From Sclerotinia nivalis (lineage: Eukaryota > Ascomycota > Leotiomycetes > Helotiales > Sclerotiniaceae), in NCBI GenBank assembly GCA_029531795.1, contig JAPEIS010000011.1:1922001-1986000 (forward strand): 64,000 nucleotides of DNA, in the 5' to 3' direction. Position numbers and translations under genes: made by a program. A model generated the notes under the pieces. It ran no database searches and had not been told where the DNA came from. It saw only the letters and a program-made list of their open reading frames with translations. This document shows positions 12,257 to 23,818 of this stretch, piece after piece. The number at the start of each line of letters is the position of its first letter. Within the stretch, counting starts at the first letter, position 1.

Positions 12257-13045
12257 TCATCGCCAAGTTATCCCTAAGAATCTACTCTTATTCTTCCCAG
12301 GCCCATTCGTTGCATCCGCATTCTCAAGGTATATCCTCTGATGTCCTTTCACGTCCAAGAATAAGTATTTGTATACAAATTCGCTCTCCGATGGTGGCTT
12401 GATCATGTGTAGGTTCACCACACCTTGATTCAGCGGACCCTCGACATTAAAATGCATAACTAGATGTTCCACTCCTCGACGATCCTTCGTAATATTGGAA
12501 CTATATGTAGCTCAGTACCATGGCAACACAAATGTAGTCTAGAATACATACGCAATAGGCCCAGCTCTAGCCCACTTGCTGGACGTTGGCTCGCCATATG
12601 CCCTTATCTTCTTTCCATTACCCAATACTTCTATGCATCGTGGATCCTTCTTGACTTGATCGGCTGCTCTATTGAATTGGTTGATTTTACTTTCGGGAGC
12701 AAACACTTCTGTGTAGAGAAGATAGATGACACCACCCTGTATTAAACGTTAGAAGTGAAGGGGATGGAACCATGGTGATCAACATACAGTTAATACTGTG
12801 CCTAGGAGGACAGTACCAAGGTTGAAAGTCTGTTGTGTTGTTCTGGCAACCTTTTCCCGTCCCGACAAATCGCGCCAAGGAACTCTGCCATCATCATTGA
12901 AGGTTGTAACGGCTTTTCTTTTTGGTTGCGACGAAGTATTTGTGGTGCCTAAGCCTGTATGTGTTGCATAAAGTCGTGCGGCAAGAATTGGTCGCAGGGA
13001 TGAAGGCAAACTAAACAGATATACGGGTCTTATTGAAGGGAGCAT
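12257..13045 (-). CDS. TIM21: Mitochondrial import inner-membrane translocase subunit Tim21
   Basis: Rebuilt as complement(join(12257..12500, 12552..12736, 12788..13045)), 228 aa, with two 51-nt introns in matching phase. Residues 1-30 form an Arg-containing mitochondrial presequence, followed by a Ser/Lys linker and one membrane helix (about residues 72-95, TFNLGTVLLGTVLT joined to GGVIYLLYTEVF). The intermembrane-space domain follows (APESKINQFNRA, IEVLGNGKKIRAYGE, VEHLVMHFNVEGP, FVYKYLFLDVKG). Tim21 is a TIM23-complex subunit that contacts the TOM complex and respiratory supercomplexes during presequence import. Length and domain order are normal. It is divergent from the ArfGAP gene, sharing a 469-bp intergenic promoter. 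Confidence 0.93.
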
Positions 13046-13514
13046 CTTTGGTTTGGTGGGAGGTGGGTTGCTTTGAGACGGAAGAGGGGAAGATGATTTA
13101 GAGATGGAAAGTCTGGATGTATTGAAAAAGAAGTAAGACGGGTATCAAATAGGATATCAATACATTGTATCGTTGTCGAGATGCAGTTGGCAATGAGAAC
13201 ATATATGAAGTGAAAGATATAAATCCTAGATATAAATAAATTATTTTGAAGCTTCAAGCTATTGTGGGGTTAGATAATGTTTAGTGAGTGAGTGCAGGAT
13301 CTTTAGTGCTTGTCTAAGCCTGTAATCTAATCTAATTCCACTTTACCAAAATAAGCTTAGTGGGCACGAACCTTAATTAACGTGCCAATGTATGGTAATC
13401 TGGCCGTCCCTCAACTACTCAAGAATTTGAATTTGACCACGTAAAAGGGGTCTTATTTCTACAACTTGGATCAACTTTCACAAACAATATCTACATCTTC
13501 TAAGGATCCCAAAA
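13046..13514. promoter_or_regulatory. Bidirectional promoter region TIM21/ArfGAP
   Basis: A 469-bp AT-rich interval between two divergently transcribed housekeeping genes. It must hold both promoters. I cannot assign individual factor sites with confidence. Confidence 0.55.
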
Positions 13515-15207
13515 ATGGCCGCTCTTGCTTCGAAAGTACAATCACAAAAGCTCTTCGAGAAGTTGAAGACAAAGCCAGCAAACAGGGTACGCAAGACAAT
13601 CCTTCTCTAAAAGCGTTCAACCATGATGCACATGCTGATTCATATCGCGGAATAGATTTGTTTTGATTGTGGGGCAAAGAATCCAACATGGACTTCTGTG
13701 CCTTTTGGAATTTACCTCTGCCTTGATTGTTCCTCGAATCATCGCAACTTGGGTGTTCACATCTCCTTTGTGCGATCGACGAACCTTGACCGTATGTATA
13801 GCGGACGACCTTGACGCATATTAGAGAGGCTAATGTGGTGACCAGAATGGCAATGGGATCAATTACGAGTTATGAAAGTTGGTGGTAACGAATCTGCTAC
13901 GAAATACTTCCAATCGAACGGAGGGACTGCAGCACTCAACAGCAAGGACCCTAAAACCAAATACCAGTCGAACGCGGCCACCAAATACAAGGAAGAATTG
14001 AAAAGACGTGCTGCCAAGGATGCTGCAGAGTATGCTATTTTCCGGAGGTTTTACATATCAATGCTGACAAATGTACAGATACCCGAACGAAGTTGTCATT
14101 ACTGATGCAGCGAGTGATGCTGCTGACGGAACCTCAACACCTGCCGGCGAACCTGAAGACGACTTCTTTTCTTCTTGGGATAAGCCATCGATTAAACGAC
14201 CAACTCCTCCAATATCTCGAACCGCCACACCACCTGTCGTTGGGCGAACACCTTCCCCTTTTCTCAACGCCGGCGCCAATGCTGCTGGTAATGGAATCGC
14301 AAGAGCAACATCACCACTCGGAAAAACAGAAGGCTCAGCTGTAGCGCCTACTGCCAGCCGTATTACATCGTCCGCAGCATTGCGCAAAGGAACCACAACG
14401 GGGGCAGGACCACGAAAAGCCAATGTTCTCGGCGCCAAGAAAGCCAAGTTGGGTGCGAAGGTCACAGGCGATGCGATTGATTTTGATGCTGCCGAGCGAA
14501 AAGCAAAGGAAGAAGCCGAGAGAATCGAGAAATTAGGTTATGACCCTGAAGCTGAAGAGGCTACGACAAAGAAGTTATCTACTACTAAGACATCAGACAT
14601 TGCCGCGCCAACACCTGTCAGCCCAGGAAGGGCAGGATATGGTTCTGGCCACAGCAGAGAGCGGTCAAATGGTGAGGTCGAAAGGCTCGGAATGGGTATG
14701 GGCCGACTTGGCTTTGGACAGATTGGAGGCGCAAAACCTGCAGCTACTACACAAAAGAAGATGGGTGGTTTTGGCTCAGTGGGACCTATCAAGGCTACAA
14801 AAGAAGGTAGGGCATCACATTTATGGGCTACCACATTTTTAAATTTCAAGGCTAACATTTATGCAGATGACGAGGAGAAATATGCCCGTCAAAAGTTCGG
14901 CAGCCAAAAGGGCATTTCATCCGACGAATTTTTCGGTAAGGGATCATTCGACCCGAGCGCACAATCAGAAGCCAAGACTCGTCTACAAGGTTTCGAAGGA
15001 GCTACAGCTATTTCATCCAACGCTTACTTCGGAAGACCTGAAGAAGAAGAGACGGGGGAAGATTACGGAGATCTCGAAACTGCCGCAAAGGATTTCGTGA
15101 GGAAATTTGGTGTCACAGCCGGTGATGATTTGGATAATTTGACACAAGTCCTCGGAGAGGGTGCAAGCAAACTTCAAGGTGCCATCAGAAGTTATTTGAA
15201 CGGCTAA
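13515..15207 (+). CDS. GLO3: ArfGAP (Glo3/ARFGAP2-3 type)
   Basis: Rebuilt as join(13515..13586, 13656..13791, 13846..14029, 14079..14806, 14867..15207), 486 aa; four introns of 49-69 nt, all phases consistent. The N-terminal ArfGAP domain has the zinc finger CX2CX16CX2C (Cys26, 29, 46, 49) and the catalytic arginine finger (HRNLG, Arg54), followed by [15 protein letters not shown]. The middle is Ala/Gly/Pro-rich and basic, as in coatomer-binding regions. The C-terminal third has the [15 protein letters not shown] and [10 protein letters not shown] repeats typical of the Glo3 motif. It stimulates GTP hydrolysis by Arf1 and controls COPI vesicle formation in Golgi-ER retrograde transport. Fully intact. 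Confidence 0.93.
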
Positions 15208-16023
15208 ATCATGGTGGCGGATGGTAGATAAGGGAGTCGGGCGTTGGTATGAGCTTTATGTGACATGCGGCATTATTGATGGCAAATCTAAGAACGAGAC
15301 GAACAGACTCTAAGATCGCAGACCGGGTAAAAAGCTAATCCTCGTAGCAATCAATGAGGATAATTCATTTATTGTCTTATGTATAACTTTTGTCTGTTGC
15401 AATTTAGATGGCATTTCTTGCTTGTAAATATTGGGGATTTTCAATACATTCTAAAATTGAATTTGGGGTGTTCGGATTGATGATGTGTTAGATGGCATGT
15501 TGTATTCTTCGTGGCTATTCGTTACGTATTTGGCCAATGTTGATGTCTGAATGCACACCGAAAGTTCGGGATGAAAGCTTTGGAAACTTGAAGGTAATCA
15601 AATGTTCAGATGTATTTGACATTAAAATGAACAGTATACTAAGTGAAATCAAAACGATAATTACCAGGCATCTTAGTCGAATCTCTAAGCCATTGACATC
15701 CGGTGTGGAGAGGTAGATAATTTTGTGTATCATGAAGCATCTGTTTGCCCATATTCAAGCACTATCACATTCGCCTAATCCGGCAAGCAAGTTCACTGCC
15801 TCACTTCTTTTACTTGTCCGTATGTATTTTACAATAACTTAGAGGTTGTCAATATGTTTTTGGGTAAAGAGCCAAGATATACACATATTTTCGGCACAGT
15901 ATTAACATCATTGGAAAATCAATTACTAAATCAAAACTACAATAAGCCTAGAACCTAGCCATGCCTGCAGCTGTTCGAGGCTCCTACGTAAATCTTTTAA
16001 GAATCCTAATGGCTCAAATCTCA
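15208..16023. other. Convergent 3' spacer
   Basis: Holds the 3' ends of the ArfGAP (plus) and the GPI-protein gene (minus). Two short overlapping frames at 15492-15733 lie on opposite strands and look like chance. Confidence 0.5.
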
Positions 16024-18291
16024 TCAAGAGATAATTATCGCTGCTAATAAGACAATAGCGCCAAGGAAAGTAACGGAAAATCCTGCGGAAGAAGTACCAG
16101 ACTTCTTCACATCATCTCTGGGCTTTACCACTGGTGTCCCATATTTTTTTCCATGCCCACCGCTCGGACTCGCACGTGGTACGGACGTCATAGTACTACT
16201 AGTAGTTTCTTTTCCACCCGGTGTCGAAGTTGTATCCGTTACTCTGTGAGTCGACGAGGGTTCTTTAGTTGTAGTACGACTCACTGTGCCAGAACTAGTA
16301 CCAGCTCCAGTCCCGTCAGAAGTAGTGCTATTACCAACGGGAAAATAGCTTCCTTCGAGCCCTCCATCCAGCTATGGTGCTCGATATGATCGGTCCAGAC
16401 GGGCTCTATAGGCTGTATCCGGGTACATACCAGGTGCTACCGCTGAGAGCTTGGGGAACGGTAGGCGAATATACGGCGATGGAGATACCGGTTGTAGAAT
16501 AGATGATGGCTCTTTCGATTTTCTCGACGATGGGTGTAGGACAGGGAATGAGTGGCGCGCTGTCGGTGATTCTGATGGGCGGTATGTCGGTGCCGAGGGC
16601 GGAAAGCATGCTAGCGGCAAGGGAAGATAAATCGGCGACTGGAAGGACGGTAGGAAGTTTAGAGAATGGGTAAATGGTGGTGTATTGGGGAATGGTTTTT
16701 GTGAGGACCATTGGAGAGAGCATGTTAGATGGACACCGGACGGCCTCGGTTGCACAACTGTAGATCGTGTAAGTGCTTGTGGAGTTGAGAGTGATAGTTT
16801 GCAGATCGGCAGGGACTCAATCACTTGGAATTACGGTCAGTCTTGTGCTCGAGCGAGGGCTTGATTGCGAGCCTATTCCTGTTGGCCTTGCTCCCGTAAT
16901 CGTGGAATTTCCCGACTTTGTACCAAATGCTGCAGTGTCGCTACTCGTTGTTTTGGTTGGGGAACACGATGTGGTAGAATTCCTTGCTGGTTTTTGAGTA
17001 ATTCGTTGACTTTTTGACGAGGGCAGAAGGCTCTGCTGAGTCGATGAAGTACTAATGGTGAAGCATGTTGAAGGTAATGGCGCATTGGACAGAGTGGCCA
17101 CGGCAGTAGGCCCAGCTTCCCATGTAACAAAATTGATTGGCTCGACAACTTCTGCGTAGACACCAACATCAATGTAGAAACCCTCGGTGAAATTAAGATT
17201 ACATGGCTTGTCTGGTTGATACGTGATGCAAGCCTTGTATTGAGGGGCGTCGATATATGCACCTGCTTCGAATCTGAAGCTGTGCTTCAAGACTTCCAAA
17301 GAGACACCAGCTTTCAATTTGTACCTGAGAGCGACCGTAACGCATGCAGCTCCTGACTTGGACTTTGCTGGTATTGGGTTGACTTTAATTCCTTTCCTAT
17401 GTTTTGTTAGACTCTATGCAAGAATTGCTTGTGGATATATGATAAAAACAAGGAACTACTTACAGGTTCTCTTCCACAAGTTCTCCACCAAGTGGGTTAA
17501 GTATGATATAAGAATCATCTGGGAAGTCTACTTCGAAACCAGTGATGAAATCAACAGGCCCAGTAACTGTGAAGACCAGATCAATGTCAAAGATCAGGCC
17601 AACAGAGTCCTTGTCGTTAAGCTGGTTATATTAGTAAATCCACAAGAACATTCTCAGAATTGAGTATCAGCTTGTACTTACCTCTGCACGAACAGGACTT
17701 TCTGATGTAAATATTGGGAAAGTATAAGATCCGGTTGCAGCGAACGTAATGTCTATCTCGAAATAACCAGTTACATTTTGAAGATCGAGTTTAAGATTTA
17801 GGTCAAGTGCATGGACAACTATCTCTGTAGGGTTCGTCAAGAAATGTAAAAGATCTCCTAAGATGGAGTCATCCATCTCGATTCCTGTGGTTGTAACGAT
17901 TGCTTTGCCAGTAGTGAAACACTCCACGCAAGTTGCTTTGACAGATCCTCCGATATTTCCACCTTCGCCAGGCGTGGTCTTGACTGAACTGAGAGACTTG
18001 AAGTTAGCGAGTTTTATTTTTCGATGGATTGAAACCAATGACTTACATCTGGAACATTAGAAGATTTGGTGGTAGACGGTGGGCTAAAGAAAAAGATCCG
18101 AGTTCTGACGTCTGACGCTTTTCTTCTAAAGAGGAGATAACTTCGACATCAGCGTAGCGTATTTGGGCCTTCGAGTACCCATCCTTCCTGCCATGTGCTT
18201 TGTCTGGAATAGGATCAATGGGTATATAAGGAGAGGCAACAACAGGGAGGGCCCAGCTAATGACCAAACCCGAGATAATTATCCACCTCAT
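16024..18291 (-). CDS. Large secreted GPI-anchored surface protein, with one in-frame stop
   Basis: Rebuilt as complement(join(16024..16371, 16427..17396, 17464..17621, 17682..17988, 18047..18291)), 676 codons; every intron (55-67 nt) joins in phase. Residues 1-20 are a signal peptide (MRWIIISGLVISWALPVVAS). A beta-rich ectodomain with paired Cys (TCVECF) follows, then a Ser/Thr-rich region with N-glycosylation sequons, a further segment (ITLNSTSTYTIYSCATE), a Ser/Thr stalk, and a C-terminal GPI signal (SSAGF then a hydrophobic tail ending AAIIIS). This resembles the large DUF-type GPI proteins of Pezizomycotina; I cannot name the domain. One TGA at 16817-16819 interrupts the frame, which otherwise continues unbroken; no phase-compatible intron removes it. 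Either a recent nonsense mutation or a sequence error. The last intron (GTACCC donor) is the least certain. Confidence 0.68.
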
Positions 18292-20201
18292 ATTGGACAA
18301 AACGTAACGATCAAATCTTTTCAAGTGAAGGACAGTGGGAGGCAATGAAGAAAATCTGGTGCAGAATCAAATGCAAGTTGGACGGGGGCAATGATAGAGT
18401 ACATCTACAGACAACGCTTCCAAAATGTCAAATTATGATACTGGTAGCTATTTCTGATACGAAACCATCCCATATCAAGTCAGATTAGCAGTGAAAGATG
18501 CAGAATTCCACCCCCGCACCCGCAATTATCGGCGCTTCTATTTTGATACTACATAAGGCAATTCACAAAGATCTCGACCTCGGCGAGTAGATTCCCTTCA
18601 TTCAATTCTCGAGCAACCGCTGGAGCGCCAGGATAGCAGACGAATAGGCGGCGTTAATATTGAGCCTCATAGTGAGCTGTACATTTTAGGTGGATCCGAG
18701 CTATTGTTTCACAACACCACCCTGGAGAATATGGCGCGGAGAAACTATCATCATTCGTACGTCTATTACACATTGGGGTCGGATTCTGGGGGCGGTTTGA
18801 GATCCCACGCAAAAGCCTTGTCAAGCTTATCTACCTAAGCAAGGCCCTTACATGTGTGGTCGTCTAATGGGTCGCCGCTCAGGGCAAGATTCAATCTGAT
18901 AATTCTTATAGGATGATATTCGGTCCAAACTGCCTTTTAGTCAAGGTAAGCTTGCAAGCAGTTGGAGTAATTCACCCGATGGCATCCAAGAACAAACTTT
19001 GGCAAGCTCAACTCTCGAGCCTCAATATAATTATCATGGCTCAGAAATACTAGAAATATGAAGCTTCGAGCCAAGAATGAGTGAAAATAGTCTCATATTA
19101 AGCAAAATCGAGCATCACCACCGCATATTTCCACCCGGTTAGGTCCAACACTACCAGTGAATGCACCATTTCACGAAACGCTTCCCTATACACTAATCGA
19201 GAAGGAATGAAATATCATATTCCATATTCAATTAATTTGATGCAAGCTGACAACTTTATTGATTTCATTCGAAGTGAATTATTCCATTCCTTAAATTGCA
19301 CTAATATGCATTGAGAGAGCATCAATTTCCATGTCGTGTTATGAGTCTGGACTCTACACCCACTGATGTACTTCACTGGGAGAGTACTCGGCGATATAGT
19401 CATGACGAGTTCCACGTGCAGTTTCCTAGTGAGAGACTATGCCTGCTAGATATTATCTTGTCGGTTTAGAGAATAGTGGTCAAGCGAGAAAAGGGGCGAT
19501 GTAGTACAAGTCAAATTAGACGAAACTACCAGATCATTCAACTATACTCATATGGACTCAAGCTATCGAAGTTAAAATCTATATATGAGCTGCAAATGTA
19601 GTTAGTCGGGGGAAAGAGAGGATCAAGAGTGAGGTGGCGAGGAAGGAGTCTTATATTCGGGAAAAGGGGAGGTCTTAGCCCAATTGTGAATGCGCGCATG
19701 GATGAGGCGTTGTGGAATTTAGCCGCAATATTAGTCTTAGAGTGTATTTTGGTATGATTTGAAGAAGTTGTTTAAAGGTAATGTGAGGAAAGCACGATCT
19801 AACCTTCACTTCACAGATTATTCACCATGACGCTAAGATGCTATTCATTGTTATAAGCGTTACTTTATTGTGATTAACTTTATGAGTATTCCATCACTGT
19901 GGTTCATTATTCCATCGCCGTCATCTGCAGTCATTCGCACTTCACACGGTATTTACAAACACGCCGTGCTGCGTGGCTGATATATGAAACCCGCCTCGTA
20001 GTTAAACCTAGCTGCCATACACAGGCGAACGTTGCAGACTACAATATGTGAAAACAAAGTCACGAAAGAGAAAGCGAGGTTGTTTTTACTAGCAAAGCCA
20101 AAGAAAAGATGATATTCCCTCCTTTTAAGAGTATCTATGGTGATCGTCGGCCGAGGTCCATTGAGTAACCAAAGACTCAATCGTTGTGAATAGGACATCA
20201 A
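18292..20201. other. Intergenic spacer
   Basis: About 1.9 kb with promoter DNA for the GPI-protein gene at its left end and the 3' UTR of the next minus-strand gene at its right end. No coding sequence seen. Confidence 0.45.
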
Positions 20202-20747
20202 TTAGAAACTTTGACATCCGCCCTTATCGGGAAGATCATTATATTTCAAAGTACAGGCCTCTCTCGGATCAACATGACCATTCTCCGACGGACCAAGCTG
20301 ACCATCTTTCGAAGCTCGTCCATCGCTCTGGTAAAGAGGCATGAAATACTCCGTATTGGTCGGCTCCCAAGTCCGTTGAATGACCTCATTCAATTTCACC
20401 ACATTGCACGTCCTGAACTGATCGTACCAATTTGAAGAGGAGACTTCATTTGGAACTTGGCCCGGTGTTCGAATCACACAATCGGTATCAACAATGAAGG
20501 GTGTGGCGCTGTCGCCGTTGAACTGGTAGACGAAGGTGCAGGTTTTGTCTCCGAAAGCTAGGGCTTTTTGAGCACAGAGTTGTGGTGTTGGGTTTTTTGA
20601 TTTTGTTTTTGATTTTCTTGGTTTCAAATCGGCATGGGAACTGGCTATTGTGAAGAGGTCTGGAAGTGGGTCGGCAACGGCCGCTGGCATAGCGTAGGAG
20701 ACTACGGCTGAGATGGCTATGATGAATATGACGGCGAGGTACTTCAT
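20202..20747 (-). CDS. Small secreted six-cysteine protein
   Basis: Intronless, 181 aa. Residues 1-19 form a signal peptide (MKYLAVIFIIAISAVVSYA), followed by an acidic/hydrophobic pro-like stretch and a lysine-rich block (PRKSKTKSKNP) that could be a processing site. The mature part has six cysteines (QLCAQ, KTCTF, TDCVI, RTCNV, EACTL, GGCQS), enough for three disulfides, and an N-to-C spread without repeats. I recognise no family. Size, signal peptide and cysteine content fit a candidate secreted effector or an extracellular protein of unknown role. It lies next to two other six-cysteine secreted proteins but does not align with them by eye. Confidence 0.75.
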   Translation of the reverse strand: MKYLAVIFIIAISAVVSYAMPAAVADPLPDLFTIASSHADLKPRKSKTKSKNPTPQLCAQKALAFGDKTCTFVYQFNGDSATPFIVDTDCVIRTPGQVPNEVSSSNWYDQFRTCNVVKLNEVIQRTWEPTNTEYFMPLYQSDGRASKDGQLGPSENGHVDPREACTLKYNDLPDKGGCQSF

Positions 20748-21868
20748 ATTTGCTTATTTGGTGTCTTTGTTGAAGGGACGTATGTGGGTAAAGTCTGTCT
20801 GTAAGAGTTATACCGTGTAGGTCTGGTTGGTTGTGAGTTAAAAATGAATATTTGGTTCGAGATCTTAGTGGAATAAGTATTGGTGGTTTTTGTGATGAAG
20901 TGATATAGTGATGTTGATAATTTTTAGAAGTGGATTTGCAGTAGCGATCCTTTTGATCAAGAAGGTTTGTGTACGCAATTATTGCAAGTAGTTCGAGTCA
21001 TTGGTATAATGGTTACTCATATCCTCTATACATGACTGCTCGTGAAAAATCTCTTGACTCATTGCAAGAATCGTGAAATCATTCATAATTCAACTTATTC
21101 ACATGCGGAAGTTCTAACCCTTCATAACTCTTCATTATTTGCTTCGTGGAGAAGATTTCTGTCACGCTTTGAGGGTTTATGTTTACAAGTCTCGCATTTC
21201 TGTTCAATTCTACTCCCTCGTTGCGCCCATTCAATCCATCATTCAGATATCTAGCATACTCCCAATCGTTCTACATCGCCGTTAAAAATAATAAGCACCC
21301 CCAGGAGAATAGGACAGTGAAGATAATTACTGCAAAGAGACCAATGATGGCATATCCAGAAGTTTGCTATCAAGGACATATATGATCCTTATTTGCGTGG
21401 CGCGTTCTTTTGCTTTCTTCGTACAGAAATAGATATGTAGTCGAGAATTTTGTTATCTTATCGATATAGATACTTTTCCATGATAAGTTTATGAGGTAAT
21501 ATATTCCATCGGATACACTGGATTGAGCAGGTATCAGGTATAGCTCAATGGAAAAGATCGATTCATCAGCATAACTGCCACTCATGGATTTCATTATTGC
21601 CTAGAATTCAATTATTAAGTGACTATTTTCGTAGACCGACAAAGACTTATCAGTTCAAGCCCAGCCATTTCTTTTGTGTCATATCACAGTCTTTCCACGG
21701 GACACAGAAAAAATTTGCAAGTTGCGATATTAGATGTTTTGTAAAGTCAGGCATTTGTTATTGTTTCTTTCTATCCGACATTCACGATGCCCAGCATATA
21801 TTTCCAATTATCCCATCACATCCATACGCATGCCCCATTGTACTTCCAGCGCAAAACAATAAATCTCA
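20748..21868. other. Intergenic spacer
   Basis: Promoter of the 20202-20747 gene, then the downstream side of the 21869-22345 gene. The open frames here carry no recognisable features. Confidence 0.45.
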
Positions 21869-22345
21869 TCAATTCCCCTTCGATGAATCCGGGCCACAAC
21901 CAAAAGAAGAAGTAAATGCAGAAAAATCATTTCCGCTATCCCATCCACAATCATTCTCAGCACCATACTCCGTATTAGCATATGTAAATACCGGGCAACC
22001 TCGTGTCGCATTTCGATGTATGGTCAAATCACCAGGAGATATTCCCTCCAGGTAAACGGTGATTGGTCCTTTCGGATCAGGTTGGTTCATGGTTGTCTTA
22101 ATGATATTGCAGCCTTTGTCGACGATTGTGAGGGTTTTGGGCTGCTGCATTTCACGCATGGGATATGCAAAGTGGTAGAGATCATCTTTCGGGGGAATGT
22201 CCCAGCGCATGTATAATGACCAGCATTGGTGGTGGCCCGAGCATTTAGGAGCTTTATCCCGTCGCACGGATTGTTGAGCTGGTCCGCTTGTGACGAGAGA
22301 GGTGAGAGAGAGGATTGAGAGAAGTGTGGTGGCGAGGAAATGCAT
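21869..22345 (-). CDS. Small secreted six-cysteine protein, paralogue A
   Basis: Intronless, 158 aa. Signal peptide at residues 1-20 (MHFLATTLLSILSLTSLVTS), then a dibasic RR that could be cleaved by a Kex2-type protease. Six cysteines follow. It aligns across its whole mature length with the divergently transcribed gene at 23411-23818: CWSLYMRW against CSLWMVW, PKTLTIVDKGC against PKELILYDKNC, TTMNQPDPKGPI against TKMEQPEKKGPI, GDLTIHRNATR against DLLTITGEDATR, VFTYAN against MFTYGN, and DCGWDSGNDF against HCGAGSGDDW. The family is unknown to me. Small, secreted, cysteine-rich and duplicated suggests an effector-like role, which is inference only. Confidence 0.8.
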   Translation of the reverse strand: MHFLATTLLSILSLTSLVTSGPAQQSVRRDKAPKCSGHHQCWSLYMRWDIPPKDDLYHFAYPMREMQQPKTLTIVDKGCNIIKTTMNQPDPKGPITVYLEGISPGDLTIHRNATRGCPVFTYANTEYGAENDCGWDSGNDFSAFTSSFGCGPDSSKGN

Positions 22346-23410
22346 CGTTGTTTTCTTGTGTTGGGATACGTCTTTTAAATTCGAGGGGTCTGTATGAATC
22401 GTCAGTCACTGTGTCTTTTTCAGTATGGATATTTACATACAAATAGCTGTTTTTCTTCCTTGGAGGTAAGTTGTTTCGAAGGTAGGTCGTAGCATTCGAG
22501 ATGTTGTGTTGTACGAGATGTTGTATTATAGAAGATGTTGTGTGGTATGAAATGTTTCTTGTTTAGTTTGCGTCTTAAAGTGGTCAAGCGGTGGAATGGA
22601 AACCATTTTGTTCTCAAGAGCATCTCTCTAACCGAGTGACTATTAACAAGAATTGTTCAGTTCAGGATTCATAGTGTGAAAATTTTGATGAATAATTGCC
22701 ATTTATGATTTCGCATAACCTTTCAAACCAGTCATCAGTAGTGACCAAGGATGGTCATTAAGGGTTTGAGACCAATCTTATCAAGTTGATCAACGATGAT
22801 CAGGGAACTCTCACAGCACTGCCCATGGCCTCTGCGATCCTAAATTCAGCCATGCTATGTTTATTCAAAGTCTAAGTAAAAAAAGACCGAGCAAAATGGT
22901 AAAATTATGATGGGACATGATGAAGAAAGGAATTCTAAAGAAGGATATGCAGTATTCCGGGAATGGTACAGGACAAGGCGGAGCGGGTGAATTTTGATCT
23001 GAAATTCTGAAAAGTATGCCATGAAGACTCAGAACATGGGATCATTCTCCAGTCACTTGAGTTAGAGTTCCTCATCATGAATCACTACATTCCGAATATG
23101 AATCATCATCACGCTTTTCGCAATAATTCAATCACACTTGGTTCCCCGCCTGAATAAAACTTGTTTGACATTCAGCTTCGACCTTCCAAAATCTTACAAC
23201 CACAAAAATCACACATCTCGCATATCAAAGAAAATCACAAGCGGAAATCACTTCCGTACATCTCGAGTATCACTGCATACCTCCAAGAACCTTCAACTCG
23301 TCCACATCAAGAAACAATTCTCGGTAAGTAAGATATCCAAGAAGAAAAATATATTTATTGACCACTCACATAGATCATTCCACCCAAACCTCATTTCCAA
23401 CTCAACAATC
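22346..23410. promoter_or_regulatory. Divergent intergenic region between the secreted paralogues
   Basis: About 1.07 kb between the two start codons; it must carry both promoters. The stretch 23324-23373 (GTAAGT donor, CACATAG acceptor, 50 nt) looks like an intron in the 5' UTR of the plus-strand gene. Confidence 0.5.
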
Positions 23411-23818
23411 ATGCAAATCTTCGCTACCACCCTTTTCATCATCTTCTTCTTCCTCGTATCCGTCGTCAACTGCTCTGAGAAGAACTGCCTTAACCAATAC
23501 GAGAAATGTAGCCTGTGGATGGTATGGCCGAGAGGCTCACCCGGTCTTAAAGCCGGTACCATGGCGTTGCCCAAGGAGCTAATACTCTACGACAAGAACT
23601 GCGCCGTACTCGAGACCAAAATGGAGCAACCTGAAAAGAAAGGCCCCATCATGATTAAATCTTCTTTGCCTGATCTCCTAACTATCACTGGCGAGGATGC
23701 CACTAGAATTGAGAAGAAACCCATGTTCACGTATGGCAATAACAAAGAGGGCAAAGACCATTGCGGGGCTGGTTCTGGTGATGATTGGTATGACTGGGTC
23801 TGTACATTTTCCTGTTAG
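23411..23818 (+). CDS. Small secreted six-cysteine protein, paralogue B
   Basis: 135 aa from the ATG at 23411; the frame is open further upstream to 23138 but the signal peptide (MQIFATTLFIIFFFLVSVVNC) fixes this start. Six cysteines, the last pair in VCTFSC at the very C-terminus. Homologous along its length to the protein encoded at 21869-22345 in the opposite direction (shared QPxxKGPI core, SLxMxW and CGxxSGxD motifs). The pair therefore arose by inverted duplication or duplication followed by inversion. Sequence identity is low, so the split is not recent. Function unknown. Confidence 0.8.
   Translation: MQIFATTLFIIFFFLVSVVNCSEKNCLNQYEKCSLWMVWPRGSPGLKAGTMALPKELILYDKNCAVLETKMEQPEKKGPIMIKSSLPDLLTITGEDATRIEKKPMFTYGNNKEGKDHCGAGSGDDWYDWVCTFSC

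Noticed and set aside
14058..14858. Long minus-strand frames opposite the ArfGAP
   Set aside because: Antisense shadows of a clearly coding exon with biased composition.
16372..16824. Pro/Ser-rich minus-strand open frame
   Set aside because: Out-of-frame shadow of exon 4 of the GPI-protein gene; no conserved features.
16780..16900. An intron removing the TGA in the GPI protein
   Set aside because: Candidate GT-AG pairs were too short, out of phase, or removed the conserved ITLNSTSTYTIYSC segment.
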